Assembly: GCA_023846275.1 (NCBI GenBank)
Contig: CM043874.1
Coordinates: 32,467,130 to 32,531,129 of the forward strand
Direction of reading: 5' to 3'
Source of the DNA: Vanilla planifolia
Taxonomy: Eukaryota; Streptophyta; Magnoliopsida; Asparagales; Orchidaceae
Length of the DNA: 64,000 nt
The notes beneath the pieces were generated by a model that saw nothing but the letters and a program-made list of their open reading frames with translations, had not been told where the DNA came from and did no database searches. Made by a program: the position numbers and the translations under genes. How positions within the stretch are numbered: the stretch's first letter is position 1; the number at the start of each line of letters is the position of its first letter. Below are positions 24,350-36,762 of the stretch, piece by piece.

Positions 24350-27300
24350 AAGTGTAATATATTCAACTATCAAATTGGGTACAAATCAAAATGTCTTAAT
24401 AAACTTACCAAAATAATAGAAAAAAGATATTTAATGATTAAAAAATAATTATTTAATTAGAAAAATATTATTGAGATGTGTAAATAAGGATAAATATTAA
24501 TATATTATTTTCTAAGTTTAATTAAATATTTATTAATACTTAAATAAGAAAAATTCAAGCAATGTAATATAACATAATAAAAGAGAAGTAAATCTTAGAT
24601 GTGAAGAGAGTAAGAGTAACATAATAATTTAACAAAATTGAATAAAAAAATAAATATGAGAAAGAAATTGTTTGAGAAAATTTAATTCTAATATACAAAA
24701 GAGATTAGGTGTAGCAATCACAACAATAAAAAAGGAGAATTAATATAACTTGAAAAACATGCCAAACTATAAACAAAAACATATTTAAAATTACAAAAAT
24801 TAATTTTACATTTGATGATGCTTAATTAGATTATTCCAATGATATTCATTTTGACTAAATCAGACCTCATTTATAATTATTATAAATTAATAAGATAAAC
24901 GTGCACAAATAAAATAAATTATTCTTTTTAATTTTATGAAAATATATACTAAACCTAAACTAAGATAACCAAATTCATATAATATAATAAAATTAAAGCA
25001 TTGTAAATGTCACATCAGATGAGATTTTTAGCTACATAATAATATAACCAATCCAAACAAAGACTTTTGAAGAAAAATGCAAAAATTATATGAGATAGTT
25101 ATATTCCTAGATATTTAGGACATTCACTGTAACATCATTGATTATCAAATTAGGTACAAGTAATATTGTCTCATAAAATAAAAAATAGCCTTATAAAATA
25201 AAATATTAGGAAATATTTAAATTAATATTTATTTTGAAATATCATATTGAGATGTGTTCGATAATAATTATCTTATCTTTGTTAGATGACATTTAGAATT
25301 ATTATGAATTAATAAATTAAATAATCATAAAAATATTTTTTTAATATTAAGTAAAGATATGTTATAATCAAAAGAAGATTGAGTAAAACATAGTAATATA
25401 ACAAAATAAAAGATAATCTAAATGTTATATGAGTGGACATGTAGAGTTAAATAGTACTATAACAAAATAAAAGAAAAATACTTAAAGAAAAGATGTTTCC
25501 AAAATCATGGCAAAACCTTACAAAAATTTTTTTTTAAAAATGTAGAATTGAATATTTCGTTGAGTAAAGCACATCGAGGTGAGTCCAACGGCATTTATTA
25601 TGTCTCGATTAGTCTTTGTTTAGAATTACTATGAACTAGTAAAATTAAATAGACATATATAATAATAAATTATTCTTTAATTTTAAATAAATATATATAT
25701 CAATGCTAAGGTGAGATAAATTGAAGCATAACAATATAACAAAATGATGGTGACAAAAGGGTTGCATGAGAATAAATTTGGAGATAAATAGTAATTCAAG
25801 AAAATCAAAGAAAAAATTGGAGATAAATAAGGTAAATAGTATTAAAAAGTTACATTCCAATATACTAAAAAGATCAAGCGTAACATCCTTAATCATCATT
25901 TTAGGTATGAATTAAAATGACTAGTAAAGCATTCCAATACCATAAGAAATAAATGACTTAAAAAATATGTAAGAATTAATTATCATTTAGATAAAGCTCA
26001 TAATGATCACTTTAATGAAATTTGTTTCATGTTGATTGGAATTTTCTTAGAATTACTACAGATTACTAAATTAAATAAACATAATCAATAATAAATTATT
26101 ATTTTTAAATTATGAAATATATATTAATGCTTAAATAAAATGAATTGAAACAATGTATTATAACAAAATTAACGATGTAAAGGTCACATTAGAGTGCATT
26201 AAGAGTTGTGTTGTAATATAACCAAATGAAAGCAAAATAATTAAAGACATGTGATAAATTATAAGAGAAAATTGTATTCCAACATACTAAGGAGATCAAG
26301 GCCAACAACCTCAATCATCCAATCTGCTTTGCATTAAAATGTCTTATAAAGCACATGAAAACCTTTGAAAATAAAATATATAAAAATATAGAAATAAATA
26401 TATATTTAGCTATGTCTCAACAAGATGAGTCTAATAACGCTTTAATCATATTGGAAAAATATCGTGGGGAATTAATGAAAATTTTCAAAGTAGGTGTGCG
26501 TAATAACAAAAAAACAAATATTATAAAATTTAGCAAATTAATATTGAAGTTCAATTTGGATAAATTGAAGTAATGTAATATAGCTAATTCAAAGTGGGGT
26601 AAATGTGACATGAAAGAAGATATATAATCAGTAGTAACATGACCTAATCAAAATGAAAACATGAAAAATGAGAAAAACTACAAAGAAAAGTTGAATATTA
26701 AGGTAGTAAGGAATTGAGTGCAACATTCTTGATCATGAAATATGGTAGGACTTGAAATGAGCCATTAGTGTGAGAACTCCCAAAGAAACTTTTTTTAAAA
26801 AATGAATATTTACTAAAGTTTATCTCAAGAAGATGAATCTAAATTTTTTTTAATAAGATCTCATTAAGAATTATTATGAATTATAAAGTGCATAAGAATA
26901 AATAATAAAAATATTATTTTAATATAAATATAATATATTAAATCTAAAATAAAATAAATCAAAATAATGTAATATTACCAATTAAAATCATTGTAATGGT
27001 CATAAGAGTGAACATTTTGAGTTACAGTGTAATATTTGCAAATTAAAGAAAATAATTTCAAGAAATTAGATAAATTAGAAGTAAAAGTTGCATTCTAAGA
27101 TATTAAGACATTAAGTAAAACATCCTCAACTAACAAATCCTGTACAGATTTAAAATATCTCATAAATCATGAAAAAAGAATTGAAAGTAAAATCTTTAAG
27201 AATAAAGATATGATTTTTTAATGGATATAGCTCATCAAGAAGAGTCCAATGAAGCTTGTGATAATTTAAATCAAAGTAATTTAAACAAATCAATGCAATG

Positions 27301-29830
27301 TTAGGATTACATCTAAAGAGAATTAGAGTTTCATTATAATATAGCAAAATCAAAGTGAAAACTTTGATAAAGGGAAGGTAAAATTGCATGGGAAAGTTGC
27401 ATTACAAAATGGTAAGATGATCATGTGTAACTTCCTTGCTCATGTAATCAAACAAGAATCAAATTATCTCATAGATGGAGCAAACATAATTAAAAATAAA
27501 ATATTTAAAAATTACTAATGAATATATTTTTGGGAAGAATTAGTTAATTAGATAACCCTTCGAATTTCTACCAAATTAAGTTGAAATAACTAAATATTTA
27601 TTGCAGTTAAAATAATATAAATTGAAGTACTATAATGTATCAAATCTAGTTGATATAAAGGTAACATAAGAGGAGATGTAGAGTTGCAAAGCAAAATAAA
27701 CAAATCAATAAAAAAAATTGACCAAATGAGATAAGTTATATCAGAAAGTTGTATTTCAAGATATTATGGAGATCAAGAGTAACACCATGATTATCTAATC
27801 ATGCATGAGTTAAAAAGACTCCTTAAAAAAGAAAAAATCTTAGAAAATAAAATTTATAATTTGTTGGATAGAGCTTACCAAGACAAGTACAAAAATATTT
27901 ATTTACTTATGATCAAACCTCGATTAGAATTATTTTAATTTATTAATATAAAAAATATAAATTTTAATAAATTGTTATTTTAACATTAAAAATATATATA
28001 TTCAATTTGAAATAAGATAAATTAAAGTAATAGAATGTCAAATTAACAAAGACGAAAAGTTAGGCATATAAGTTTATTTACAATAGAAAGTTATATTCTA
28101 AGATACAAAGCAAATCCAATGAAACATCTATGATCATCAAATCAGGAAAATATAAGACCACATAAATTGTGCATAACTTTTGAAAATAAAATATTAAAAA
28201 ATTATAAAAATTCATATTTATTTAGACAAAGCCCATCCGTATGAGTCCTACAACATTTCTTTCAACCTAACCAAACCATATTTTTAATTACTATGAACTA
28301 ATGAAGTAGTTAAAACTTATTAAAAACAAATTGTTATTATATATTAAATATAATATATATTGAACTTGAAATAAATTAAATTGAAATAATATAATATAAC
28401 TAAATCAAAATGATGTAAATGTTACAATGGGACGTGATTTAGAGCTACATAATAATATAAAAAACTGAGGAACAAATTTAAAAATGGATGACAAATTATA
28501 AGAGAAAATTTTATTACAAGATATTGATGAGATACTGTGTAGCATCCTCTATTATCAAATCTAGTATAAATTAAAATATCTCAAAGTGCACGGAAAGACC
28601 TTAAAAAATGAAATGTTTTAAAATATAAAAAATGAATATTTAATTGTATAAAGCTCATTGAAACAAATCAAATGAGGTTTGTCCATCTTGATCAAACCTT
28701 AATTTGAATGACTAAGAATTTAAAAAAAAATAAATAAATTTTTGTTTTGATATTAAGTTATGTACATGAAAGAAAAAATTAAATGGGTTAAAAGAATAAA
28801 AAATTTCTAAATCAAAGCAATGTCTAAGTTGTAATAGAAAATATAAAGAGTTATATAGTAATATATCCAAAGAAAAAATAACAAAATTGAATAAATGAAA
28901 TAAACTATAAAAGAAAGTTGCATTCAATTTACTAAAGAGATCAAGCATAACAAACTTAAATGTTAAACATGATAAAAAAATATCTCATAAAGCATATCAT
29001 GACCCTTTAATATTAAATATTATAAACCATAAAAATAAATATTTAATTGGATGGAGCTCATCAAGATGACTCAAACGATGTTTGTATCCTCCTCAGCAAA
29101 CCATACTAAATTTACAATGAATTATCAAAACAAATAAGCAAAAATAATAATAAATTATATTTTTTATATTAAATAAATATCTATTAATGCTAAATAAGAT
29201 AAATTTAAAGTAATATAATCAAATAAAGATAATGTAAACATCACATGAGGGGATATTTAGAGTAAAATAATTAAATAACCAACTCAAAATAAAAAAAAAC
29301 TTTCAAGAAATAAGATAAATTATTAAAAATAGTTCCTATCCAAGATACTAAGGAGGTTGAGTCTAACCTTCTTGAAAATCAAATCAAGTAATAATCAAAA
29401 TACCTAGTAATGCATGCCAAAATAAAAATAAATATAATATTCAAAAAGAAATAATTATTTAAATGAATGAGCTTACTTTAGGCAAGTCTAACAACATTTT
29501 TTTAACTTGATGAAACCATGATAATAATTACTACGTATCAATAATGAAAATAAGCATAAATAATAAAAGGAAGTTTTTTAATGTTTCTCTACTATACATT
29601 AAATTTGAAAAGAGATAAATTGGATCTATGTATTGCAGACAAATGAAGGCAATGAAATGGTTAAGTGAGAAGAGATTTAGGCACAAATAGAAATAAAAAA
29701 TAAAAATTTAAAAAATTTAAAAAGGTATAAATTGTATAGGAAAGTTGCATTCTTAAATAATAAGGAGATCGAGTGTAACATTTTGGATTGTCAAATCAAA
29801 TATGAACCAAAATATCTTGTAAATAATATA
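24350..29830 (+). repeat. Satellite array, ~340-420-bp monomers (about 13-14 copies)
   Basis: A landmark of the form GGAGATCAAGnGTAACATCC followed by ATCATCAAATCnGGTA and AAAATGTCTCATAAAGC recurs head-to-tail near 24,353, 25,125, 25,870, 26,290, 26,708, 27,110, 27,417, 27,770, 28,110, 28,528, 28,938, 29,350 and 29,765. Most spacings are 402-420 bp; a few are 307-353. The two large gaps (about 750 bp) probably hide eroded monomers. A second landmark is GCTCATCAAGATGAGTCCAA. Small open frames in the array are chance products of AT-rich repeats. Confidence 0.88.
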
Positions 29831-30107
29831 CATATACCATTATTAATATAAATTAATTCTATTTATTATATTTTTTATAAGTATTTTCCTCAATATTAAA
29901 CTATATTAATGTTATTCATTTATTGCAACAAATGTTGTGCCATATTTGTTATTGCCTGAAATTGACAAAAATGTTATAAAGTTGTTATTAATAATCAATT
30001 ACAAAATTGGTATTAGAAAAAGTAATTCATAATTATTTAATTTTTTGAAATTAACAACTTAGTAAATTTAGCTATTATTTATTAGAAAAAAGAATGTTAT
30101 GAACAAA

Positions 30108-30222
30108 TATATGCAACAAATATCTCAAGAGGTCACCCATTTAAAAACTACTCCAAACAAAGCAAGCTTAATATTGGAGTACTAATGTGATCGATTGCTA
30201 TAATTTTAGTGTGGTGACATAT
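30108..30222 (-). pseudogene. 5S rRNA pseudogene 1
   Basis: On the plus strand it reads ATGCAAC...AAGAGGTCACCCAT...AAGCTTAATATTGGAGTACT. Plant 5S rRNA in reverse complement reads GTGCAAC...GGGAGGTCACCCATCC...CGCTTAACTGCGGAGTTCTG. One of the more diverged copies. Confidence 0.65.
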
Positions 30223-30514
30223 GAATAAAAAGACAAATAGTCATATTTGTGTGATTATTATCACGAAAATAATGAATCACAATACATTCTAATAATAATA
30301 TTTTATATACATAAAATTTTTAAAGCATTACATAAACTATTACTTTTTATAACATTGATATGAATACATAAGAGTTTCTTGTGTTATGTTATCATTCTTA
30401 TAGAAATTATTTAATTACATAGAAAATATAAATAATAAAATATATATTTTTCACAAATATTAAAAATTAAACTATGATATTGAGGGCTTTCTTAAATTTC
30501 TTAATTAATATACA

Positions 30515-30850
30515 TATAAAAAGATAATAGAGATAAAGATAACTATTTTAAAAGAGAAAAAAGCCATAAATTGATAAGTGCAAGATAAAGAGGAACGTAA
30601 TAATAGCCAAAGATGAGTGATGATTTAGTGAAGAGGAAAAGAAAATATAAAACATAAAAAAAACAAGGAGAATAAGTAAGCAAAGGAGTGAGAAATAAGA
30701 AAGTAAAGAACAATGGAAGAGAGAGAGATAGAGAAACCAAAATGAAAATAAAGATATATAGTGAATAAAAAGTCAAATAGGAGATGGAAGTAAGTGAGAG
30801 AATATGTCAAAAATTAAGATAAAAAGAAAAAAGTGAGAAAAAAACTTAAG
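30515..30850 (+). repeat. Purine-rich spacer block of the 5S unit (example)
   Basis: The plus strand is almost entirely A and G with few C, with runs such as GAGAGAGAGATAGAGAAACC. Equivalent blocks occur at about 31,915-32,100, 32,715-32,925, 34,790-35,160, 35,790-36,030, 37,050-37,330, 56,930-57,250, 59,285-59,640, 60,760-61,080, 62,215-62,540 and 63,420-63,760. Their complement gives spurious Ser/Leu/Phe-rich open frames, which are not genes. A shared motif is GAGAGAAATAAGAAAGTAAA. Confidence 0.85.
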
Positions 30851-31456
30851 TAACTTTTAATTTTAATAATTGAACTTTTATTAAATATAAAAAATTAATT
30901 ATATATAATATTTATTATTTTTAAATTAAAAAAATATTTATGGTTTATTTTTATTGTAAAATATTACAAATATTTGAACAATAATTTTACTATTAATTTA
31001 GTATTATTTAATTAAATTGCGGAAATAAATAATAAATTTTATAATTATTTTAATATGTTGTTATTGTTTGGCATAATATAGAAAATAAATATAAGTAGCT
31101 CTTAAGATTAATGAAATAATTTTAGATTTCTTATTTTTCAAAATGTAATATTACTTTATAAAAATCTATACACACCATATAAATACTATTATAAAAATAA
31201 TTTAATTAAAATTTATTATAATTGATGTGAGTTACTTTGCTCAATGCTATACAATATTAAAATTATGTTTTCTTATATCATATATTGCATTATAATGATT
31301 ATTATATGAAATTGATAATAATTTTATAAATTTATATTAAATATTAATTACAAAAATGATAATTACAAACTATCTTTTTTAATAATCTAATTTTTTAGTA
31401 TTAACATTTTATCAAAATTAATTATCACTCATTATAAAAAAGAATTCTATGAAAAA

Positions 31457-31577
31457 ATATGTGCAAGACAAGGTCTTCTTAAGAGGCCACCTATCCCAAT
31501 AGTACTCTTGCTTAACAATGCTCAACTTTGGAGTACCAACGAGATCAAGTGGAATAATGTTGCTTTGGTCATACATG
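31457..31577 (-). pseudogene. 5S rRNA pseudogene 2
   Basis: Contains GTGCAAG, AAGAGGCCACCTATCCCAAT, AGTACTCTTGCTTAACAATG and CTCAACTTTGGAGTACCAAC followed by GAGATCAAGTGG, all aligned to reverse-complemented plant 5S rRNA. On the gene strand the 3' end is followed by a run of six T (GAAAAAATAT on the plus strand), a candidate Pol III terminator. Small open frames on both strands here are chance frames. Confidence 0.75.
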
Positions 31578-32585
31578 CATGCAAAAGAAAAATTGTTATG
31601 CCTGTGTGAATATTGTCTTAATGATAATGAATCATTTTTAAAAGAATCAAAATCATCAAGTATATGCACTTTAAAAAAAATATTCTTATCAAATGTGTTA
31701 ACATATTATAACAGCAATATTTAATTTATATAAAAAGCAACAAAAAAATACATAAACTACTATTCTCAATAATATTGAGATTAATAGAAATAATTTTCCT
31801 CTAATACATTATCATTCTTATAAATAAAAACTTAAAATATGCAAAAAAATTTAAAAAATAAAATTATAATTATCATTAATATTATACAATAAAAAAATAC
31901 TATTAATGGATATAAAAAAAGATAGTGGAGATAAAAATAACTATCCTGTAAGAGATAGAAAAGGTTACAAATTAATAAGAGTAAAACAAAAAGAAAAATA
32001 AAAATAAAGAAACATGAGATTATTTAACAAAGAGATTAGGAAAAGAAGAATATAGAGAAGATTGAAAGAAAAATGAGAAATAATTCGTTAAATAATAGTT
32101 AAATTTTAATAATCAAACCAATAAATGTTATAAAATATACCAAGTTAATCTTACATAATATTAAATAAAAATAAAACATAAAAACTAATTAATAATTTTT
32201 TAATATTATATTATTTACAAAATATATTAACTAATAATTTAATATTACTTTTTATTTCTAATAATCTATAATGTAAAATTTATATATTTAAAAAATTCAA
32301 TGCACAACATGTATACATTATTATGAATATTAATTAATTCTAATCTATTATTATTGATTTAGGCTATCTTGCTAAATAATTAACTAAATGAAATTTATTA
32401 TTTTACTATATCATATCATGTGCTATATTTATAAGTATTTAAAATTCATAATAATTTTATAAAGTTATTTTCAAAAATTAATTATTATAATGATAGTTAT
32501 GAATTATCAATTATAATATAATTTTTTATTATAATGTAATAAAAATTAATTTTTATTCATTAGAAATAGGAATGCTATGAAGAAA

Positions 32586-32710
32586 ATATGTGCAACAATG
32601 TTTTGTTTAAAGAGGTCAACCATCCCAATACTAATCTTAACGAAACATGATTTATTATTTTGGAGTTTTAATGAGATCCAATTCTAAAATGCTTGTGTGG
32701 TCAAACATCC
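32586..32710 (-). pseudogene. 5S rRNA pseudogene 3
   Basis: Contains GTGCAACAATG, AAGAGGTCAACCATCCCAAT and TTTTGGAGTTTTAATGAGAT, then ATGCTTGTGTGGTCA, in the order of reverse-complemented 5S rRNA. The stretch before TTTTGGAG is more diverged. Confidence 0.75.
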
Positions 32711-32924
32711 TTACAAAAGAAGATAGTGAGAACATAGAGAATATAGAAATAACAAATAAAATAATGAAACAAAGAGAGAAATAAGAAAGTACATAATGAT
32801 AGAGGCGATAGAGAGGCCAAAAAGAATATAAAGAGAAAGAGAATGATGACTCAAATAAGAGAATGTGTAGACATTAAGGTAAAGAAAAATAAGTGATAAA
32901 AATAATTTATGAGAAGTTTACTAC

Positions 32925-34050
32925 CTGAAACAAACGGGTCACCATACTGAACAAAGATGATTCAATTGTAACTACTTTGGAATGCCTTTAGGTTCATAGT
33001 CAGATCCAAACATTCCATTATTTGATGAAGTCATTGAAAATTCCTTTATAAATCAAAACAACTTTATGTAGCTCGTCATTGGTCGTTCGGTTGATAAGTT
33101 CTTGAACCCAGCATAGGGTAGCAAGCAAGTTAAATTGTTGCATTAAATGTTTATGAAATTGCTTATAAAGGGAAAACCTCAATGGGCAATCATTACTGTA
33201 CTTTAACATCAAACTTCTAATTCCTTCTACAGTTCCATTACACAATTCACGATGGCACGATATGTATTTTTTCGATTGACGAAGTTAAATCCTATCATTA
33301 GATCATGATTCTAATCTAATGAACTGATTAATTTCATATTTTTTAAGGCTTATATTTGATTGCATTGGTCCAATGGCTCAAGTTTCACGATTGAACCGTC
33401 TTGGAGCATTCCGATTGAAGAACTACAACAAATAGCTATTTTAGTCGTAATTTCGAGCCATTGGAAAGTTATTTGTTTATTTATTTCCTAATTAAAATAT
33501 TAGAAAAGCTATTAAAATTTTAACATATAAATTAGGTGTTTGGTAAGTGCTTTTAACCATTACAAATTATATATAATTAGGAGATTTTTGTATGAAGATA
33601 AGATGAAAAATTTTTACATGATCCAAATAAAAAATATGAAAGCAATAAGCAACTCATTTCCACATGTTACTATGCCATTCACTTGTCAAATACCTGAAAT
33701 TATTTTTGTTCTCAACTTACTTATGTTATTAATTTTCTTAATCATTAATTCATTTAATTAAGATACTTGTGTCTCTTTAATGATTTTATCAAGCAAAAGA
33801 TTTGGGTTGCATTAATTTCGTTTATATGATACTAAATATTTTACTTTTTTACATTTTATATCTTTATAAGGTTATAGTTGCTTATATTTTTTTATTTTGT
33901 TGAAAGATGTTAGTAGTCTGCCCAACTTATCTCTTTATTGTGATGGTTTGGCCTTCCCTTGTTTTGACAAAAGACTTATATTGTGTTTTGTTTTGTTGGT
34001 TTTTTCCTAGAGTAGACATAAGCTTTTTTATTAGCCAAACCACAAAAAAT
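32925..34050. other. Foreign insert in a 5S spacer, no gene recognised
   Basis: The unit between 5S copies 3 and 4 is about 350 bp longer than its neighbours, and 32,925-34,050 does not resemble 5S spacer. The part 32,925-33,480 is richer in C and G. It holds a 75-codon minus-strand frame (33,245-33,018) containing LLATLCWVQELINRTTNDEL, which I do not recognise, followed on that strand by a possible splice-donor-like TTTCAGGTAGT near 32,926. It may be a gene or transposon fragment. No known motif was found in the rest. Confidence 0.5.
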
Positions 34051-34320
34051 TGATTGTATATATTTTAATTATTATTAATTTTTTTATTACATGAATTTTA
34101 TAAAACTAATATGTTTTTAAAACAAAATTAAAATTTATTAGAAATCAATTTTATAGATTGTTAAACTTTATTAAAAATTATTATAAATATTTTATTGAAG
34201 TATTTTATAATAAATCAAACTTTTATTCATAGCTATTCCACTTGTTCTTATTAACCCCACTTAAAACATCTCATTAAAATTGATTGTCTTATTTGAGAAA
34301 AAAGTGTGCTATGATAAAAT

Positions 34321-34440
34321 TTGTGCAACATGAGGAATTCTCATGATGTGGCCCATCCCCATAGTAATCTAACCTATGAATGCTTTAACGTTGACATTTT
34401 AATGGAATATAGTGCTGTAATTTTAGAATTGTCAGAAATC
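34321..34440 (-). pseudogene. 5S rRNA pseudogene 4
   Basis: Begins GTGCAACATGAGGAATTCTC, a close match to the reverse-complemented 5S 3' end GTGCAACACGAGGACTTCCC, then GTGGCCCATCC and AGTGCTGTAATTTTAG. The middle (GGAGTTCT equivalent) is eroded. A 96-codon frame starting here is a chance frame over the pseudogene and spacer. Confidence 0.75.
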
Positions 34441-35619
34441 CATGCAAAGGATAAAAATCATCATTGCATGAATAATTATTTAAAAATAATGAGCCATTTA
34501 AAAGTTTTTAAATTAACAAGTAAATGCATTTTTAAATTTTTTATATGTTTATTATTTATGTCATATTATATTATAATATTGACATTTAATTTATATAAAA
34601 TAAATAAATAAATAACTAAATTATTATTTTTGATAATGTTGATATGAATACTTAAGAAATTTCTTCCACTACATTATCATTATTGCCCAATAAAATGTTA
34701 AATTACTTAATAAATAATAATAATATGTTTATATGTATATTAATAATAAATATTATATATTAGATGATGCAACATAAGGAATTTTTAAATATTGATAATT
34801 GATGAGCTAAAAAAGAGAATAAATATGGAGATAACTATTCTATAAGAGTAAGAAAGTCATGAATAGATAAGAGAAAAAGCAAAGAGAAATATAATAATAA
34901 AGAGATATGAGAGATGATTTCATATAAAGAAAAATAAAAGAGAGAACAAAGAAAAGAATAAAAGAATAAACAAAAAAATGAAAGAGAAAAATGAGAAAGT
35001 AAAGAAGAATAATGGAGAGATATAGAGGCTAAGAAAAATATTAGAATATAGAGAATAAAGAGATAAATAAGAGAGTTGCAACAAAGGAGAGGAGAAAGTG
35101 AGAATTTTTAGAGACATTGAGAAAAAAGGGAAAAAGTGAAAGAAATAATTAAATAAAAATTAAATCTTAATTACTAAACTTATATTATTTGTAAAATATA
35201 GTAAGTTAAACATATAATATATTCAATAATAATAGAAAATAAAAATATTTGAGGTTTATTATTTCTTTAGAATATTTCAAATATCTAAAATTTTTTTGCC
35301 TATTAAAAAAAATTATTTTAATGTCTCATTTTCTATAATATAAAATTTCTATATTTAAAAAATTAAACATTTATTATAATAAGTAAAATTTATTTTTCTT
35401 AATATAACAAAAAATTGAAGTTATTATTTTATTATATCATATGATGTGCCATATTTACTATTATATTAAATTTAAAAAATAATATTATGAAGTTAATTTT
35501 CAAAATTAATTACTAAAATTTAATTATAAACTATCTTTCATAGTAATATATTTTATAAAAAATTACAACATTATAAAAATTAATTATCATTCAATAAAAA
35601 AGGTACGCTTTCAAAAAAT

Positions 35620-35740
35620 ATTAACAATAATAAAGCTTCCCAAGATGTCAAACATCCCAAAACAATAATTGCCTAAGCATGCCTAACTTTGGAGTTCTAA
35701 TGATATCGAGTACTATAATGCTGGTGTAGTCACAAATACT
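35620..35740 (-). pseudogene. 5S rRNA pseudogene 5
   Basis: The first 40 bp are eroded, but GCCTAAGCATGCCTAACTTT then GGAGTTCTAATGATATCGAG and TATAATGCTGGTGTAGTCAC follow the reverse-complemented 5S rRNA (GCCCAAGCACGCTTAACTGC, GGAGTTCTGATGGGATCCGG, TTAGTGCTGGTATGATCGCA) closely. This is one of the clearest copies over the internal promoter region. Confidence 0.85.
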
Positions 35741-36645
35741 TGCAAAAGACAACAAATTTAAGTTTTGCGCTTCCTTTTATGAAGGTATTAAATAATTTTT
35801 AAAGAAAAGAGAGAACATATAAGAGATAGATAGAATATATAAAAAATGTAAAAGTGAGAAATAAGAAAAAAGGGATGAGTGGTAGAGAGAGAAGTAAATA
35901 AGAATATAAGGAAACAAAAAATGAAAAGACAAATAAGACAATAGTAATAGATGAGACAAGAGAGTTTGAGAATTTGAGAGACATTAAGATAAAAAGAAAA
36001 AATTAAGGGAAAAAATAAAATAAAAACCTTAATAATTGAACTTATAATCTTTATTAAATATTATAAGCTAATCATATATAATATTTAATGATTATAAAAT
36101 ATAAAAAAAAATTAGGTCTATTATTATTTTTGAATATTATAAATATTTAAAAAAATATTTGAACTTTTTATTTAACATTATTTTCTTCTTTGTCAATATT
36201 AAAAAGTAAATTAAAAAATAAATATTATAATTATTCTAAAATATTATATTTATATGATGTATCATAGATATTAAAAAATAAATAATATTTAACACTAATG
36301 ATTTCATTTTATATTTTTATAATTTTGTAATTTATTACTCTAACTAAAAAATTTTATAAAATATATATATATATATTCTATTATGAACACAAATTAATTC
36401 CAATTTATTATTTTTTTATAATTATTTCTTCTATATTATACTATATTAAAATTATTCTTTTATTACATCATATGTTGTTTCATATTTATTATTAATTGAA
36501 ATTTTTAAAATTGTTATAAAGTTGTTATTAATAATTTATTACAAAAATGGTATTTTTATAGTATAATTTGTAATCATATAATTCGTTTAAATTGAAATAT
36601 TATTAAAATAGATTACCACTCATTAAAAAAATTCTATGAACAAAT

Positions 36646-36762
36646 ATGTGCAACAACAATCTCAATAGGTTACCTTTCCCAAAATTACCTTTAATGATGC
36701 AAGCTTAACAATGGAGTAATAATGGGATTTAATGTTATAATCTTAATGCAGTTGCATATGAA
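36646..36762 (-). pseudogene. 5S rRNA pseudogene 6
   Basis: Contains GTGCAACAACAATCTCAATA, GGTTACCTTTCCC, CAAGCTTAACAATGGAGTAA and TAATGGGATTTAATG. The order and spacing match reverse-complemented 5S rRNA but divergence is high. Confidence 0.65.

Noticed and set aside
26355..26611. Open frames on both strands in the ~415-bp satellite
   Set aside because: They lie within tandem repeat DNA and are not conserved in other monomers.
30543..30810. Minus-strand frames rich in Ser, Leu and Phe (also at 34,920, 35,777, 37,059, 60,817 and 62,187), looking like membrane proteins
   Set aside because: They are the complement of the purine-rich spacer blocks of the 5S units; composition alone creates them and frames differ between homologous units.
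34321..34611. 96-codon plus-strand frame
   Set aside because: It covers 5S pseudogene 4 and spacer; it is not conserved in other units and shows no protein motif.
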